A stretch of DNA of 64,000 nucleotides from positions 4,832,501-4,896,500 of the forward strand of contig NZ_CP134771.1 in assembly GCF_031880315.1 (NCBI RefSeq). Direction: 5' to 3'. A program made the translations under genes and the position numbers. The notes under the pieces were generated by a model that was not told where the DNA came from, searched no databases, and saw nothing but the letters and a program-made list of their open reading frames with translations. This stretch comes from Pseudomonas baltica (GTDB lineage: Bacteria > Pseudomonadota > Gammaproteobacteria > Pseudomonadales > Pseudomonadaceae). Positions 1-8,404 of this stretch are shown here, piece by piece (the first letter of the stretch is position 1; every line of letters starts with the position of its first letter).

Positions 1-30
1 CATCTCACACCTTCGAATGCAGGGACCGCC

Positions 31-396
31 ATGCCGCATCTTCACCTCGAATACACCCGCAACCTGCCGCTGCCCGATGTCGACGCCTTGTTGCTGCGCC
101 TCAATCACGCATTGATGGCCACCGGGCAGATCGCCAACGAAGCCGATATCAAGAGCCGCGCCCTGGAACTGCAGACTTTCAGAGTAGGGACTGCGCCGGG
201 CGAACGCGGCTTTTTGTACGCCAAGCTGGCGTTGCTGGCCGGGCGCTCGCCAGAGACCAAGAAGCACCTGTCCGATGCCCTGATCGCGGTGCTGAAAGAG
301 GCGGCGGTTTGGCCCAAAGGTGTCGACATTCAGTTCGGGGTGGAGATCGTCGATATGCAGCGCGAGAGTTATGGCAAGGAGCGGCTGCAGTCCTGA
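31..396 (+). CDS. 5-carboxymethyl-2-hydroxymuconate isomerase family protein
   Basis: A 121-residue protein of the tautomerase superfamily, matching the HpaF-type isomerase that converts 5-carboxymethyl-2-hydroxymuconate during homoprotocatechuate breakdown. The protein begins Met-Pro-His-Leu; after Met removal the proline becomes the N-terminal catalytic base typical of the superfamily, which also supports this ATG, preceded by AGGGA. Length fits the family. No other hpa gene lies nearby, so the in vivo substrate is uncertain; stand-alone copies are common in Pseudomonas. It is followed by a REP doublet. Confidence 0.85.
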   Translation: MPHLHLEYTRNLPLPDVDALLLRLNHALMATGQIANEADIKSRALELQTFRVGTAPGERGFLYAKLALLAGRSPETKKHLSDALIAVLKEAAVWPKGVDIQFGVEIVDMQRESYGKERLQS

Positions 397-415
397 AGGT
401 GATGTGCACGTTTCA

Positions 416-505
416 AGGGCGTCTTCGCGAGCAGGGGTTGCTCCCACAGTGCACGGTGCCTGCGCCGTATATTTGGGGAAGCCCGGCTTGCCCGCGAAGA
501 CGCCC
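416..505. repeat. REP doublet (REPIN)
   Basis: Two oppositely oriented REP units: one reads 'CGCGAGCAGGGGTTGCTCCCAC' in broken form, the other 'GGCTTGCCCGCGAAGACGCC'. The outer arms GGCGTCTTCGCG and CGCGAAGACGCC are exact complements, so the whole element can fold into a long hairpin. It lies between the isomerase and the PAP2-like gene. Confidence 0.8.
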
Positions 506-539
506 GTGGCATCGACAACCTATGCAAGAGGAATAGTCA

Positions 540-1160
540 GTGGATTTCGGCTGGCAGATTGGTCAATACGGTGGCATCACCGTGATGTTTCCCGCAGCCA
601 TCGTCGTGGCGGTATGGTTGTGGGTGGCCAGTTGCCGGCGCGTCGGCCTGGAATGGCTGCTGACCCTGGCCATCGCCTATACCTTGGTGGGCGTCAGCAA
701 GATTGCCTTCAAGGGCTGGGGCATCGGTTTCGAGACCCTGGATATCGCTGTGCTCAGCGGCCACGCGATGAACACCTCGCTGGTGGTCATCGTCTCCCTC
801 AGCCTGCTGGCGCGGCAGATCGATCCACGCTGGCGGTGGCCGGTCGCGGTGGGCGCTACGCTGTGGACCTGGTGGTTCGCGGTCAAATGCGTGGCACCGG
901 TCATTCATCCGTTGTCTGAAGCGGTGGCCGGTGCGCTGGTCGGCTCGGTGGGGGCCTGGTTGTTCCTGCGCCGCCTCGAACAGTTCGAGGTGCGCCGACT
1001 GGCGACGCCGGCCCTGGCGGCCGGCTTGATGCTGATGATGATCGCCGCGTCGTTGCCCAAGTACACCGCCGAACACCTGCTCAACCACTTCGCCATTTCG
1101 CTGTCCGGCGCCGAGCGTCCGCACCTGACGCCGCCCTGGCGTGAACCGCCGGAGTCCTGA
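540..1160 (+). CDS. PAP2-superfamily-like membrane protein
   Basis: A 206-residue, mostly hydrophobic protein with about five or six membrane segments. It carries a degenerate PAP2 (phosphatidic acid phosphatase type 2) signature: SGHAMNTSLV resembles the PSGH motif, and IHPLSEAVAG sits where the third motif (SRxxxxxHxxxD) would be, but that motif's Arg is not recognisable. It is likely an inner-membrane lipid-phosphate phosphatase or a non-catalytic relative. GTG at 540 is chosen because AAGAGGA lies 7 bases upstream. Function beyond the fold is not shown. Confidence 0.7.
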   Translation: MDFGWQIGQYGGITVMFPAAIVVAVWLWVASCRRVGLEWLLTLAIAYTLVGVSKIAFKGWGIGFETLDIAVLSGHAMNTSLVVIVSLSLLARQIDPRWRWPVAVGATLWTWWFAVKCVAPVIHPLSEAVAGALVGSVGAWLFLRRLEQFEVRRLATPALAAGLMLMMIAASLPKYTAEHLLNHFAISLSGAERPHLTPPWREPPES

Positions 1161-1231
1161 TTGCCGAGTTAATGCCCCAGCAGGCTCTCGCATCGATATA
1201 TACTGCGCGCCATTATTCAAGGGAGAGCCTT

Positions 1232-2365
1232 GTGTCTATCGACATTCACTGGATCCGCGACAACGACAGCCTCGCCCGGCATTGCGCCCTGTGGCAGAGC
1301 CTGCCATTCGTAGCCGTCGACACCGAATTCATGCGGGTCGACACGTTTTACCCGATCGCCGGTTTGATCCAGGTCGGCGACGGCCAGAGTGCTTATCTCA
1401 TCGACCCGTTGACTGTCAGCCAGTGGCAGCCCCTGGCGCAACTGCTGGAAAACCCCGCAGTGATCAAGGTCCTGCACGCGTGCAGCGAAGACCTCGAAGT
1501 CCTGCTGCGCCTGACCGGCAGCCTGCCCGCACCCCTGTTCGACACCCAACTGGCCGCCGGCTACCTCAACCTGGGTTTTTCGATGGGCTATTCGCGCTTG
1601 GTGCAGGCGGTGCTCGACATCGAACTGCCCAAGGGCGAGACCCGCTCCGACTGGCTGCAGCGCCCGCTGTCCGACACCCAGGTCAGTTACGCCGCCGAAG
1701 ACGCGGTGCACCTGGCCGAAGTCTTCCGCAGCCTGCGACCGCAACTGTCTGACGAAAAATACGCCTGGGTGCTGGAAGACGGAGCCGAACTGGTTGCGCA
1801 ATTGCGCCGCGAAATCGACCCGCGCGAGGTGTACCGCGAGGGCAAGCTGGCCTGGAAACTGGCCCCGCAGCAACTGGCGGTCTTGCGCGAACTCTACACC
1901 TGGCGCGAGCGCGAGGCCCGTGCCCGTGACGTGCCGCGCAACCGTATTCTGCGTGAAAACTCCTTGTGGCCGCTGGCCAAGACCCAGCCCGACAACCTGT
2001 CGGCGCTGGGCAAGATCGAAGACATGCACCCGCGCAGCGTGCGTCATGACGGCGAGTTCATCCTGCGCCTGATCAAGGACGCCGCGCAGCTACCTCCAGA
2101 GCAATGGCCTGAACCCTTGCCCGAGCCGCTGCCCATCGAGGCCTCGGCCATCCTCAAGCGACTGCGTGCCATCGGCCAGGCAGAAGGCGAGCGCTTGAAC
2201 ATCGCCCCTGAACTGATGCTGCGCAAGAAAACCCTCGAAGCCCTGCTCAAGAGCGGCTACCCCGCGGGACCTTACCAACTGCCCGATTCGCTGCGCGGCT
2301 GGCGCCGTGAACGTATGGGCCAGGCGCTGCTCGACAGCCTGGCCAACGCTGGAGATCAGCCTTGA
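1232..2365 (+). CDS. rnd: Ribonuclease D
   Basis: A 3'-5' exoribonuclease that trims tRNA precursors and other structured RNAs in the cytoplasm. The DEDD exonuclease domain is visible: Asp30-Thr-Glu32 (motif I, VDTEF), [10 protein letters not shown] (motif II) and YAAEDAVHL (motif III with Tyr and Asp), followed by an HRDC domain in the C-terminal half. The open frame extends up to 1172, but GTG at 1232 has GGGAGAG just upstream and gives 377 residues, matching E. coli Rnd (about 375). A TATACT -10-like box followed by GCGCGCC lies at 1199-1204. Its stop overlaps the start of the next gene. Confidence 0.93.
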   Translation: MSIDIHWIRDNDSLARHCALWQSLPFVAVDTEFMRVDTFYPIAGLIQVGDGQSAYLIDPLTVSQWQPLAQLLENPAVIKVLHACSEDLEVLLRLTGSLPAPLFDTQLAAGYLNLGFSMGYSRLVQAVLDIELPKGETRSDWLQRPLSDTQVSYAAEDAVHLAEVFRSLRPQLSDEKYAWVLEDGAELVAQLRREIDPREVYREGKLAWKLAPQQLAVLRELYTWREREARARDVPRNRILRENSLWPLAKTQPDNLSALGKIEDMHPRSVRHDGEFILRLIKDAAQLPPEQWPEPLPEPLPIEASAILKRLRAIGQAEGERLNIAPELMLRKKTLEALLKSGYPAGPYQLPDSLRGWRRERMGQALLDSLANAGDQP

Positions 2366-2655
2366 AACGCATCTGTTCCATCTACAAAAGCCCGCGCAAG
2401 AACGAAATGTACCTCTATGTCCTCAAGAGCGACGCTCTGGAGCGCATTCCCGAAGGCCTGCTGACGGTATTCGGCAAACCGGTGCACGCGTTCGATCTGG
2501 TGTTGAGCCCCGAGCGCGCCCTGGCCCGCGAGGACATCAACCTGGTGCTCGAACACCTCGACACCCAGGGCTATCACCTGCAGATGCCGCCGGCCGAAGA
2601 CGAGTACATCGAGCACCTGCCCGAAGAACTGCTGCGCCGCAACGACCCGATGTGA
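2362..2655 (+). CDS. YcgL family protein
   Basis: A 97-residue protein of the YcgL (DUF709) family, recognised by the N-terminal block starting [19 protein letters not shown] and the acidic C-terminal end. The TTG start overlaps the rnd stop (TTGA), so the two are translationally coupled; rnd-ycgL adjacency is conserved in gammaproteobacteria. No biochemical activity can be inferred; an RNA-related role is suggested only by the partnership with RNase D. Confidence 0.88.
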   Translation: MKRICSIYKSPRKNEMYLYVLKSDALERIPEGLLTVFGKPVHAFDLVLSPERALAREDINLVLEHLDTQGYHLQMPPAEDEYIEHLPEELLRRNDPM

Positions 2656-2692
2656 GATCGGCGTTGTTCCCACCTCTTCGGGATGATGCGAA

Positions 2693-2757
2693 TGGCCCCT
2701 TCGCGAGCGAGCTCTGCTCCCACAGGGTGGGAGCCGGGCTTGCCCGCGAAGGGGCCG
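2693..2757. repeat. REP doublet (REPIN)
   Basis: Outer arms TGGCCCCTTCGCG and CGCGAAGGGGCC flank two REP cores separated by only a few bases around CTCCCACAGGGTGGGAG. It folds as one long hairpin between ycgL and the dehydrogenase gene. Confidence 0.85.
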
Positions 2758-2855
2758 GCATGGCTGGCAAGTTCTCAACAATTTCACTGTAAGCGGCATT
2801 GCGCGCGTGTATCCTGCGCGCGCTGCCGTTCTGATTCTTCAAGGTTTTAAACATC

Positions 2856-3788
2856 ATGCGCGTTCTGATCGCAGAACAGGAACATGCCCTCTACGCACGG
2901 CTGTTGCAAGAGGCTGCCCCGGACCTCGACGTCCTCACCAGCGGTGACTCTGCCGCGCTCTCGCGTCTCGCCAGTGATTGCTCGGTATGGCTGGGGCAAC
3001 CCGACCTCATGGCTTCGCTGCTGCGTCAGGGCCATAAACCCGCCTGGCTGCAGAGCACCTGGGCGGGGATCACGCCGCTGCTGGCCCATGGCTTGCCGCG
3101 ACAGTATCGTCTGACGCGCGCGGTCGGTATTTTCGGCCAGGTCATGGCTGAATATGTCCTCACCTATCTGCTGGGCCATGAGCGTGAAGTGCTGGCCCGC
3201 TTGGTCAGCCAGGTCGAGCGCAAGTGGGACGGGCGCCTCAATGCCAGCATCCAGGGCCGCAAGGTGCTGATCGTCGGAGTGGGCGACATCGGCGCCAGCA
3301 TTGCGCGTTTTTTGCAGCCGTTCGGCGTCGAGCTGTACGGCATCGCCAGTGGTGCCCGGGAGCAGGCGCCGTTCGTCGAGATCGCGCCATTGGCCGATCT
3401 TCCGCGGATGGTGGCTCAGGCCGACTATGTGATCAATCTGCTGCCCAACACCGAGCAGACTCACGACCTGTACAACGCGGCGCTGTTCGCCCAGTTCAAT
3501 CCGCAGGCGTTGTTCATCAATGTGGGTCGTGGCGTGTCCGTGGTCGATGCGGATCTGGTCGAAGCATTGAAGGTCGGCCATCTGGCCGGCGCGGTGATCG
3601 ATGTCTGCCGCCAGGAGCCACTGCCGCAACAGCACCCGTTCTGGACCGCCTGGGGGTTGCTGCTGACCGGCCACAGCGCCGCCCCGACCTCGCCACGCGC
3701 GATGGTAGGGTTGTTCGTGGAGAATCTGCGCGCGTACCAGGCTGAGCAGCCGTTACGCGGGGAAGTGGACTTCGATCGCGGGTATTGA
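2856..3788 (+). CDS. D-2-hydroxyacid dehydrogenase (NAD-dependent)
   Basis: A 310-residue cytoplasmic oxidoreductase of the D-isomer-specific 2-hydroxyacid dehydrogenase family. The Rossmann motif VGVGDIGASIARFL is near residues 137-150. The catalytic Arg is in NVGRG, the Glu in CRQEP, and the His in LLTGHSAAP, in the expected order. Such enzymes reduce 2-oxoacids such as glyoxylate or hydroxypyruvate; the exact substrate cannot be read here. ATG at 2856 begins MRVLIAEQ, typical of the family's first beta strand. It appears monocistronic, flanked by REP doublets. Confidence 0.88.
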   Translation: MRVLIAEQEHALYARLLQEAAPDLDVLTSGDSAALSRLASDCSVWLGQPDLMASLLRQGHKPAWLQSTWAGITPLLAHGLPRQYRLTRAVGIFGQVMAEYVLTYLLGHEREVLARLVSQVERKWDGRLNASIQGRKVLIVGVGDIGASIARFLQPFGVELYGIASGAREQAPFVEIAPLADLPRMVAQADYVINLLPNTEQTHDLYNAALFAQFNPQALFINVGRGVSVVDADLVEALKVGHLAGAVIDVCRQEPLPQQHPFWTAWGLLLTGHSAAPTSPRAMVGLFVENLRAYQAEQPLRGEVDFDRGY

Positions 3789-3805
3789 ACCCGCGTGCTG
3801 GATCT

Positions 3806-3887
3806 CTGTGGGAGCGAGCCTTGCTCGCGAATCAGGCGCTGCGGTGTCTAGTCTGACGCCTTCCCGAGCGGGGCTGATCCCACAGGG
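3806..3887. repeat. REP doublet (degenerate)
   Basis: CTGTGGGAGCGAGCCTTGCTCGCGAATCAGGCG is followed by CGCCTTCCCGAGCGGGGCTGATCCCACAG. The outer CTGTGGGA/TCCCACAG arms are exact, the inner parts imperfect. The order of the two units is inverted relative to most copies in the window. Confidence 0.75.
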
Positions 3888-3910
3888 ATCTGTGCAAGCC
3901 AGGCCATTGT

Positions 3911-4504
3911 TTACAGGCTGAAATCGCCTTCCGCTGCCAGCTTGCTCAGGGGCAGGCGCGGGCTTGGCGTTTCACGAGCTTGCAGGTATTCAGCCAGGGT
4001 CGACTTGTCGCCCAGCTTGCCGATGGCCACGGCGGCGTGCAGGTCGTAACCTTCTGGCACCTTCAGCTCTTCGCGGGTTTTGTCCTGGTCGAAACCGGCC
4101 ATGGCGTGGGTGTGCCAGCCGCTGATGCTGGCCTGCAACGCCAGGTGGGCCCAAGCCGCGCCAGTGTCGAAGGTGTGCCACAGCGCTGGCGACTCTTCGG
4201 TGGCGCCGGGAGCGGTAAAGGTGGTCTTGGAAACGACGATCACCAGTGCCGAGGCGTGCTGCGCCCACCCGCGGTTGAATTCGTTGAGCAGGCCCAGGAA
4301 GCGCTCCCAGTTCGGCGTATCACGGCGCGCGTAGAGAAAACGCCAAGGCTGCGAGTTATAGGCCGATGGCGACCAGCGGGCGGCTTCGAAAAAACTCAGC
4401 AGGGTTTTCTCGTCGATGGCCTCGGGGGTGAAGGCGCGTGGCGACCAGCGGTTGATGAAGTGCTCGTGGATTTCGTGTTCGGCGATACGTGGCGTAGAGC
4501 TCAT
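3911..4504 (-). CDS. Nitroreductase family protein
   Basis: A 197-residue FMN-dependent oxidoreductase fold. The FMN-phosphate binding stretch is seen as NRWSPRAFTPEAI near residues 17-29, followed by AARWSPSAYNSQPWRF, the conserved flavin-binding Ser/Asn/Gln/Pro/Trp block. Family members are homodimers that use NAD(P)H to reduce nitro compounds, quinones or enones; the physiological substrate is unknown. The start ATG at 4504 gives a normal family length. It is transcribed alone towards a REP element. Confidence 0.85.
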   Translation of the reverse strand: MSSTPRIAEHEIHEHFINRWSPRAFTPEAIDEKTLLSFFEAARWSPSAYNSQPWRFLYARRDTPNWERFLGLLNEFNRGWAQHASALVIVVSKTTFTAPGATEESPALWHTFDTGAAWAHLALQASISGWHTHAMAGFDQDKTREELKVPEGYDLHAAVAIGKLGDKSTLAEYLQARETPSPRLPLSKLAAEGDFSL

Positions 4505-4618
4505 CTGGCGTTCCTGATAAAGGATGGAATGAATGAGTACGAAAATATCCGGTCCGCAAAATTACTGCGATAGCGCGTGGCTGACAAGTAACTATCGCTC
4601 CTGATCGTGCCGGTCGCA

Positions 4619-4710
4619 GGGCTCTTTTGCGGGCAAACGTTGCCCCCACAGTGCAAGCCGAACCTGAGTGGTACATCTGCGGGTGCAAGGCCTGCCCGCG
4701 AAGGGGGCCA
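4619..4710. repeat. REP doublet (REPIN)
   Basis: Two inverted REP units: TTTTGCGGGCAAACGTTGCCCCCACAG and GGGTGCAAGGCCTGCCCGCGAAGGGGG. They separate the divergently transcribed nitroreductase and YcgN genes. Confidence 0.75.
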
Positions 4711-4810
4711 GTAACCTTGCACACAAGCGCCATCGGTCACTGGCACTTGACCTGCGCCCGCCGCACAATAGACTGGCCGGCGCTTCATACTCTTACTCGA
4801 GATCTGCATC

Positions 4811-5260
4811 ATGGCCGCGAAAGTCGAACCCTTCTGGATCCGCAAGACCCTCTATCAGCTCGATACGGCTGAGTGGGAGTCGTTGTGCGATGGCTGTGGC
4901 CTGTGCTGCCTGCAAAAACTCGAGGACGAGGACGACCACAGCGTCTTCTACACCAGCATCGCCTGCAAACTCCTCGACCTGAAAACCTGCCAGTGCACCA
5001 ACTACCCGCAGCGCAAAGCGTTCGTGCCTGACTGCATCCAGCTGACGCCAGGCCAGGCCGACGAGTTCAAGTGGTTGCCGCCCACCTGTGGCTATCGTCT
5101 GGTCAGCGAGCGCAAGGACTTGCCACTCTGGCATCACCTGGTGTGCGGTGATCGCGAGCAAGTGCACAAGCAGCGGATCTCGCAGTCGGGGCGCATGCAG
5201 CCGGAAGGCAGCGTGCCTGAGGACGACTGGGAAGACTATCTGATCTTTCGGGCGGGATGA
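4811..5260 (+). CDS. YcgN family cysteine-cluster protein
   Basis: A 149-residue member of the UPF0260/YcgN family (CxxCxxxCC cluster). The N-terminal [12 protein letters not shown] block and further cysteines in [20 protein letters not shown] and PPTCGYR form the conserved cluster expected to bind a metal or Fe-S centre. In E. coli, ycgN is near ycgL and other genes of unknown role. No enzymatic function is established by the sequence. ATG at 4811 starts MAAKVEPFW, a standard N terminus. Confidence 0.87.
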   Translation: MAAKVEPFWIRKTLYQLDTAEWESLCDGCGLCCLQKLEDEDDHSVFYTSIACKLLDLKTCQCTNYPQRKAFVPDCIQLTPGQADEFKWLPPTCGYRLVSERKDLPLWHHLVCGDREQVHKQRISQSGRMQPEGSVPEDDWEDYLIFRAG

Positions 5261-5292
5261 GGCGGGTGGGATAAGCGCTTGGCGGGTGGACC

Positions 5293-5314
5293 GAGGGGCG
5301 CCGCAGGGCCCCTC
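5293..5314. terminator. Possible hairpin between convergent genes
   Basis: GAGGGGC and GCCCCTC form a 7-bp stem with an 8-base loop between the convergent ycgN-type and DUF2892-type genes. There is no T-run on either side, so termination is uncertain. Confidence 0.35.
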
Positions 5315-5331
5315 GTTGCAGCAAGACCCGA

Positions 5332-5703
5332 TCAGGCCTTGGGCGATTTCAGCGAATCGTTGCCAGTAATGGTAGCCGACTCGGTCGCTGCCACGGCATT
5401 GTCCTTGAGTTTGGACAGCTGAGCGCCAGCGCGTTCGATCTGCGCACGAACGCCGTCCATGTCTTCACGGCTTTTCTCGATCACGCTTTTGATGCGGCTG
5501 TGGCCGGTGAAGCCCCGCGCCAGGGCGACGCCGCCGATGGCCAGCTGGACCAGGCCGAATACGCCGCCGCGTCGCACCCCTTTGACCACCGATGCCACAC
5601 CCACGAGGATGGAGCCCGCGCGCTCCCAGCCCTGCACGTTATGCTCGGGCGCAGGTTGCAGGGGGGCGCTCTTGACCAGATTCAGGGTTTTACTGTCGCT
5701 CAT
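5332..5703 (-). CDS. Small membrane-associated protein, DUF2892/YgaP-TM-like
   Basis: A 123-residue protein. A hydrophobic, glycine-rich segment (SILVGVASVVKGVRRGG followed by VFGLVQLAIGGVALARG) resembles the paired short membrane helices of the DUF2892/YgaP transmembrane family. A charged, probably helical C-terminal tail follows (IEKSREDMDGVRAQIERAG). The open frame extends further upstream, but ATG at 5703 (MSDSKTL) is chosen because TGGAGAGTG precedes it. Function is unknown; the family assignment is tentative. Confidence 0.62.
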   Translation of the reverse strand: MSDSKTLNLVKSAPLQPAPEHNVQGWERAGSILVGVASVVKGVRRGGVFGLVQLAIGGVALARGFTGHSRIKSVIEKSREDMDGVRAQIERAGAQLSKLKDNAVAATESATITGNDSLKSPKA

Positions 5704-5779
5704 GATCACTCTCCAGATCGAGGCCCCGGAAGGGGCGGATACTAAGCTGACTATCAAACCCGGCGGCTGTTCCATCGGC

Positions 5780-6250
5780 TTACTTGAATTTTGGCCCTGA
5801 ACGGGTGTTGAGGCCCTTGGCCAGACGGTCGTAAAGCACCACATTCACAGTAGCCGCGAGGTTCATGCAGCCGGTGGTGGGAATGTAGATGGTGTCTTCG
5901 CACCAGTCGCGCACGCTCTGGTCGAGGCTGCCGTCTTCAGGGCCGAAAATGTAGATGGCGCGATCCGGATGGGTGTACTCCGGCAGTGGCCGGGCGCCGT
6001 CCACGAGCTCGACCGCCACCGGTGTGCAGCCCAGCGGGATGATCTTTTGCAGATCGTCGATGCCGATCAGCGGGATGTCGTAGTGCACCCGCTTGGTGTC
6101 GGTAACGAAATCCCGGGCGCGCTCGTAGCGTTGGCCGGTGTAGAACACCGAATTGACCCCATAGCAGCCGGCAGCGCGCATTACCGAGCCGACGTTTTCT
6201 GGTGATTTGGGGTTGAACAGACCAATGCAGCTGTAACGTTTGTTCGCCAC
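5780..6250 (-). CDS. TrmH/SpoU-family RNA methyltransferase
   Basis: A 156-residue SPOUT methyltransferase. It shows NPKSPENVGSVMRAAGC (motif 1), IFGPEDGSLDQS (motif 2) and IPTTGCMNLAATVNVVLYDR (motif 3 with the knotted SAM-binding loop). It is expected to 2'-O-methylate a ribose in tRNA or rRNA; the target is not defined here. GTG at 6250 (VANKRYSCIGLFNP) removes an unsupported upstream extension and leaves the standard compact core length. Confidence 0.85.
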   Translation of the reverse strand: MANKRYSCIGLFNPKSPENVGSVMRAAGCYGVNSVFYTGQRYERARDFVTDTKRVHYDIPLIGIDDLQKIIPLGCTPVAVELVDGARPLPEYTHPDRAIYIFGPEDGSLDQSVRDWCEDTIYIPTTGCMNLAATVNVVLYDRLAKGLNTRSGPKFK

Positions 6251-6339
6251 GTGTCTGTGACCTTCTGCCAAAAAACGCGAAGTATAAGCGCTTGCTGCCG
6301 GGATGCCGAGCGCCAGCGGTTGGCGCGCGTGGGTGGACG

Positions 6340-6705
6340 CTAGTCTTTTTTCATCAGGTCGGCGAGGGCGGCGAAGGGGTTGTGGGTGACCTTGGCGGCT
6401 TTGGGCGACTGCAGCGAGCCGTCGGCGAAGTATTGCTGATCGGTATAGCGCGAGTGCTCGTTGTCGTGACAGAACAGGCACAACAGCTCCCAGTTGCTGC
6501 CATCCTGCGGGTTGTTGTCGTGGTTGTGATCGCGGTGGTGAACCGTCAGCTCACTCAGGCGCTTGCCAGCGAATTCCCGTGAGCAGCGGCCACACACGTG
6601 GGGGTACATTTTCAGCGCCTTGTCGCGATAGCCCATCTCTTTGTCGCGTTTGGCGTCGGCGAGGATGCGGTCGAGCTTGGCAGTGTGGGGGGTGGACGAA
6701 CTCAT
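6340..6705 (-). CDS. YajD family HNH nuclease
   Basis: A 121-residue HNH-domain protein. The metal-binding cysteines CGRC and CLFC flank TVHHRDHNHDNNPQDGSNWE, which carries the HNH histidines and asparagine. It matches the YajD family of small cytoplasmic HNH proteins. Nuclease activity is inferred from the motif only. It runs in the same direction as the methyltransferase gene, 89 bases upstream of its start. Confidence 0.87.
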   Translation of the reverse strand: MSSSTPHTAKLDRILADAKRDKEMGYRDKALKMYPHVCGRCSREFAGKRLSELTVHHRDHNHDNNPQDGSNWELLCLFCHDNEHSRYTDQQYFADGSLQSPKAAKVTHNPFAALADLMKKD

Positions 6706-6825
6706 GGGTTCACCTCAAAGGGATAATGACAGTCAGGTGGGCATTCTAGCGCTTTTTGTGCAGAGGGAAGCGTGGGTCGAGTGGTTTGCAGATATGTCAG
6801 CGCGTCAACTTGATGGTGCCGCCAC

Positions 6826-6911
6826 TGGCGCTTTCCCGGGCAAGCCTTGCTCCCACAGGGCAAGGCTCAGGTCCGGTCAATGCTGTGGGCAAGGCTCGCC
6901 CGCGAAAGCGG
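6826..6911. repeat. REP doublet (REPIN)
   Basis: CGCTTTCCCGGGCAAGCCTTGCTCCCACAG and GTGGGCAAGGCTCGCCCGCGAAAGCG form an inverted pair upstream of the DTW-domain gene. Confidence 0.8.
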
Positions 6912-6967
6912 TGGTGCAGCCGACAGAGCTATAATGCCCATCCGATTACTTGAAAGCACTGCAACCT

Positions 6968-7561
6968 ATGTCCCGAGCCCGCTGCGAGCGCTGCCAGCGC
7001 CCGCAAAGCCATTGCCTGTGCGCATTGATCCCCAGCCTGCCTAGTCGCACGAAGGTGTTGATCCTGCAGCATCCGAGCGAAGTCGATCATGCCTTGAATA
7101 CTGCGCGGCTGGCAGCCTTGGGCTTGCAGCAGGCGCAATTGGTCGTGGGCGAGGTGTTCGATGATCTGGCGGCCTGGCTGAATCACCCCGGTTATCAGGC
7201 GCGGCTGCTGTTCCCCGGCGAAGAGGCCGAGGTAATCAGCCACAATGCCGACGACATTCAGCCTTGGCTGCTGGTGGTGCCGGATGGCACCTGGCGCAAG
7301 GCGCGCAAGCTGCTGCATCTCAATCCGCTGCTGGCGAGCTTGCCACGGGTGACGTTGGCCCCGGGTGCCACCTCGCGCTATCGGTTGCGCAAGGCACCTG
7401 CCCCTGGGGCGTTATCGACCCTGGAGGCGATCACCCAGGCGCTCGAAACCCTGGAGTCACCGCAGTCGTTCGCGCCGTTGCTGGCGCCGTTCGAACGCTT
7501 GATCGAAGGGCAGATCGAAGCCATGGGTGCCGAGACCTTTTCACGTAACCACGAGCGCTGA
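6968..7561 (+). CDS. tapT: tRNA-uridine aminocarboxypropyltransferase (DTW domain)
   Basis: A 197-residue DTW-domain protein, the family of TapT, which transfers the 3-amino-3-carboxypropyl group of SAM to uridine 47 of tRNAs (acp3U). The N-terminal zinc-type cysteines RCERCQRPQSHCLC, the PDGTW motif, and the following KARKLLHLNP block are present. An in-frame TTG at 6950 could add six residues; ATG at 6968 is preferred because MSRARCERC is the usual family N terminus. The symbol is assigned by family, not by experiment. Confidence 0.85.
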   Translation: MSRARCERCQRPQSHCLCALIPSLPSRTKVLILQHPSEVDHALNTARLAALGLQQAQLVVGEVFDDLAAWLNHPGYQARLLFPGEEAEVISHNADDIQPWLLVVPDGTWRKARKLLHLNPLLASLPRVTLAPGATSRYRLRKAPAPGALSTLEAITQALETLESPQSFAPLLAPFERLIEGQIEAMGAETFSRNHER

Positions 7562-7580
7562 AGCAACGTGAGCGGCCTCC

Positions 7581-7644
7581 CGTGGGAGCGTCCGGCGTCG
7601 ATGACCTTGAACCTTTGCGAGCAGAACGCGCTCCCACAGGGAGT
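7581..7644. repeat. REP doublet (degenerate)
   Basis: CCGTGGGAGCGTCCGGCGTCG and TTTGCGAGCAGAACGCGCTCCCACAGG form an inverted pair of weakened REP units between the convergent tapT and HAD-phosphatase genes. Confidence 0.65.
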
Positions 7645-7648
7645 GTGA

Positions 7649-8302
7649 TCAACTCCAGCGATGGATCGGCCAGCCGGCCTGTTCGGCATGGGCCAGCAGC
7701 GCCGGGTCAGGGTTTATCACGTGGGGATAGGCGACTTCCAGCAGCAGTGGCAGGTCGTTGCGCGAGTCGGAGTAAAAACTCGCCCCCTCCAACGTTTCGC
7801 CTTCGTCGTGGAGCCACTGCTTGAGGCGCGTGACCTTGCCTTCGCGGTAGGTCAGCACGCCTTCAGTCTGGCCGCTGTACACGCCGTGAGTCACTTGCAG
7901 TTCGATGCCCAGCACGTCCTCGACACCGATACGTGCGGCGATCGGCCTGACCAGATGGGTGCCCGAGGCCGAAATGATCAGGATCCGGTCGCCCTTGGCC
8001 CGGTGCGCGGCGATGGTGCGCGTGCCTTCGCTGAAGATGATCGGCTCGATCACGTCCTCGACCCACGGCTCCACCAGATACTCGACCTCTTCAGGCGTTC
8101 GCCCGGCCATGGGCTCCAGGGTGAAGGCCATGAACTCTTCCATGGCCAGTTCGCCACGTGCGTAGGCGTCCATCAGTTCGTCGTTGCGTTGCATGAAGGG
8201 CTCGGGATCGACCCAGCCCAGGCGCCCCATCTGCGCGCTCCACAAGGTGGCGCAGTCGCCATGGATGAGGGTTTCGTCCAGGTCGAAAATCGCTAAGGCC
8301 AT
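7649..8302 (-). CDS. HAD-IB family phosphatase
   Basis: A 217-residue haloacid-dehalogenase-superfamily hydrolase, subclass IB (phosphoserine-phosphatase-like). The nucleophile motif AIFDLDETLIHGD holds the Asp7/Asp9 pair, LIISASGTH is motif II, and FYSDSRNDLPLL is the metal-binding motif IV. The start at 8302 has AAGGAG 10 bases upstream. It lies 102 bp downstream of the ABC ATPase gene and on the same strand, so it may belong to that import operon and release phosphate from the imported or processed substrate. The substrate is unknown. Confidence 0.85.
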   Translation of the reverse strand: MALAIFDLDETLIHGDCATLWSAQMGRLGWVDPEPFMQRNDELMDAYARGELAMEEFMAFTLEPMAGRTPEEVEYLVEPWVEDVIEPIIFSEGTRTIAAHRAKGDRILIISASGTHLVRPIAARIGVEDVLGIELQVTHGVYSGQTEGVLTYREGKVTRLKQWLHDEGETLEGASFYSDSRNDLPLLLEVAYPHVINPDPALLAHAEQAGWPIHRWS

Positions 8303-8404
8303 TGCCGCAATGCTCCTTTGTCTCAATTCAGTGAGCCGACACCACAGTGCCGAGTGAGTCCATGTTGCCGCGCACGCGCAGCGCGTCAAGCGTCCGCAGG
8401 GCCG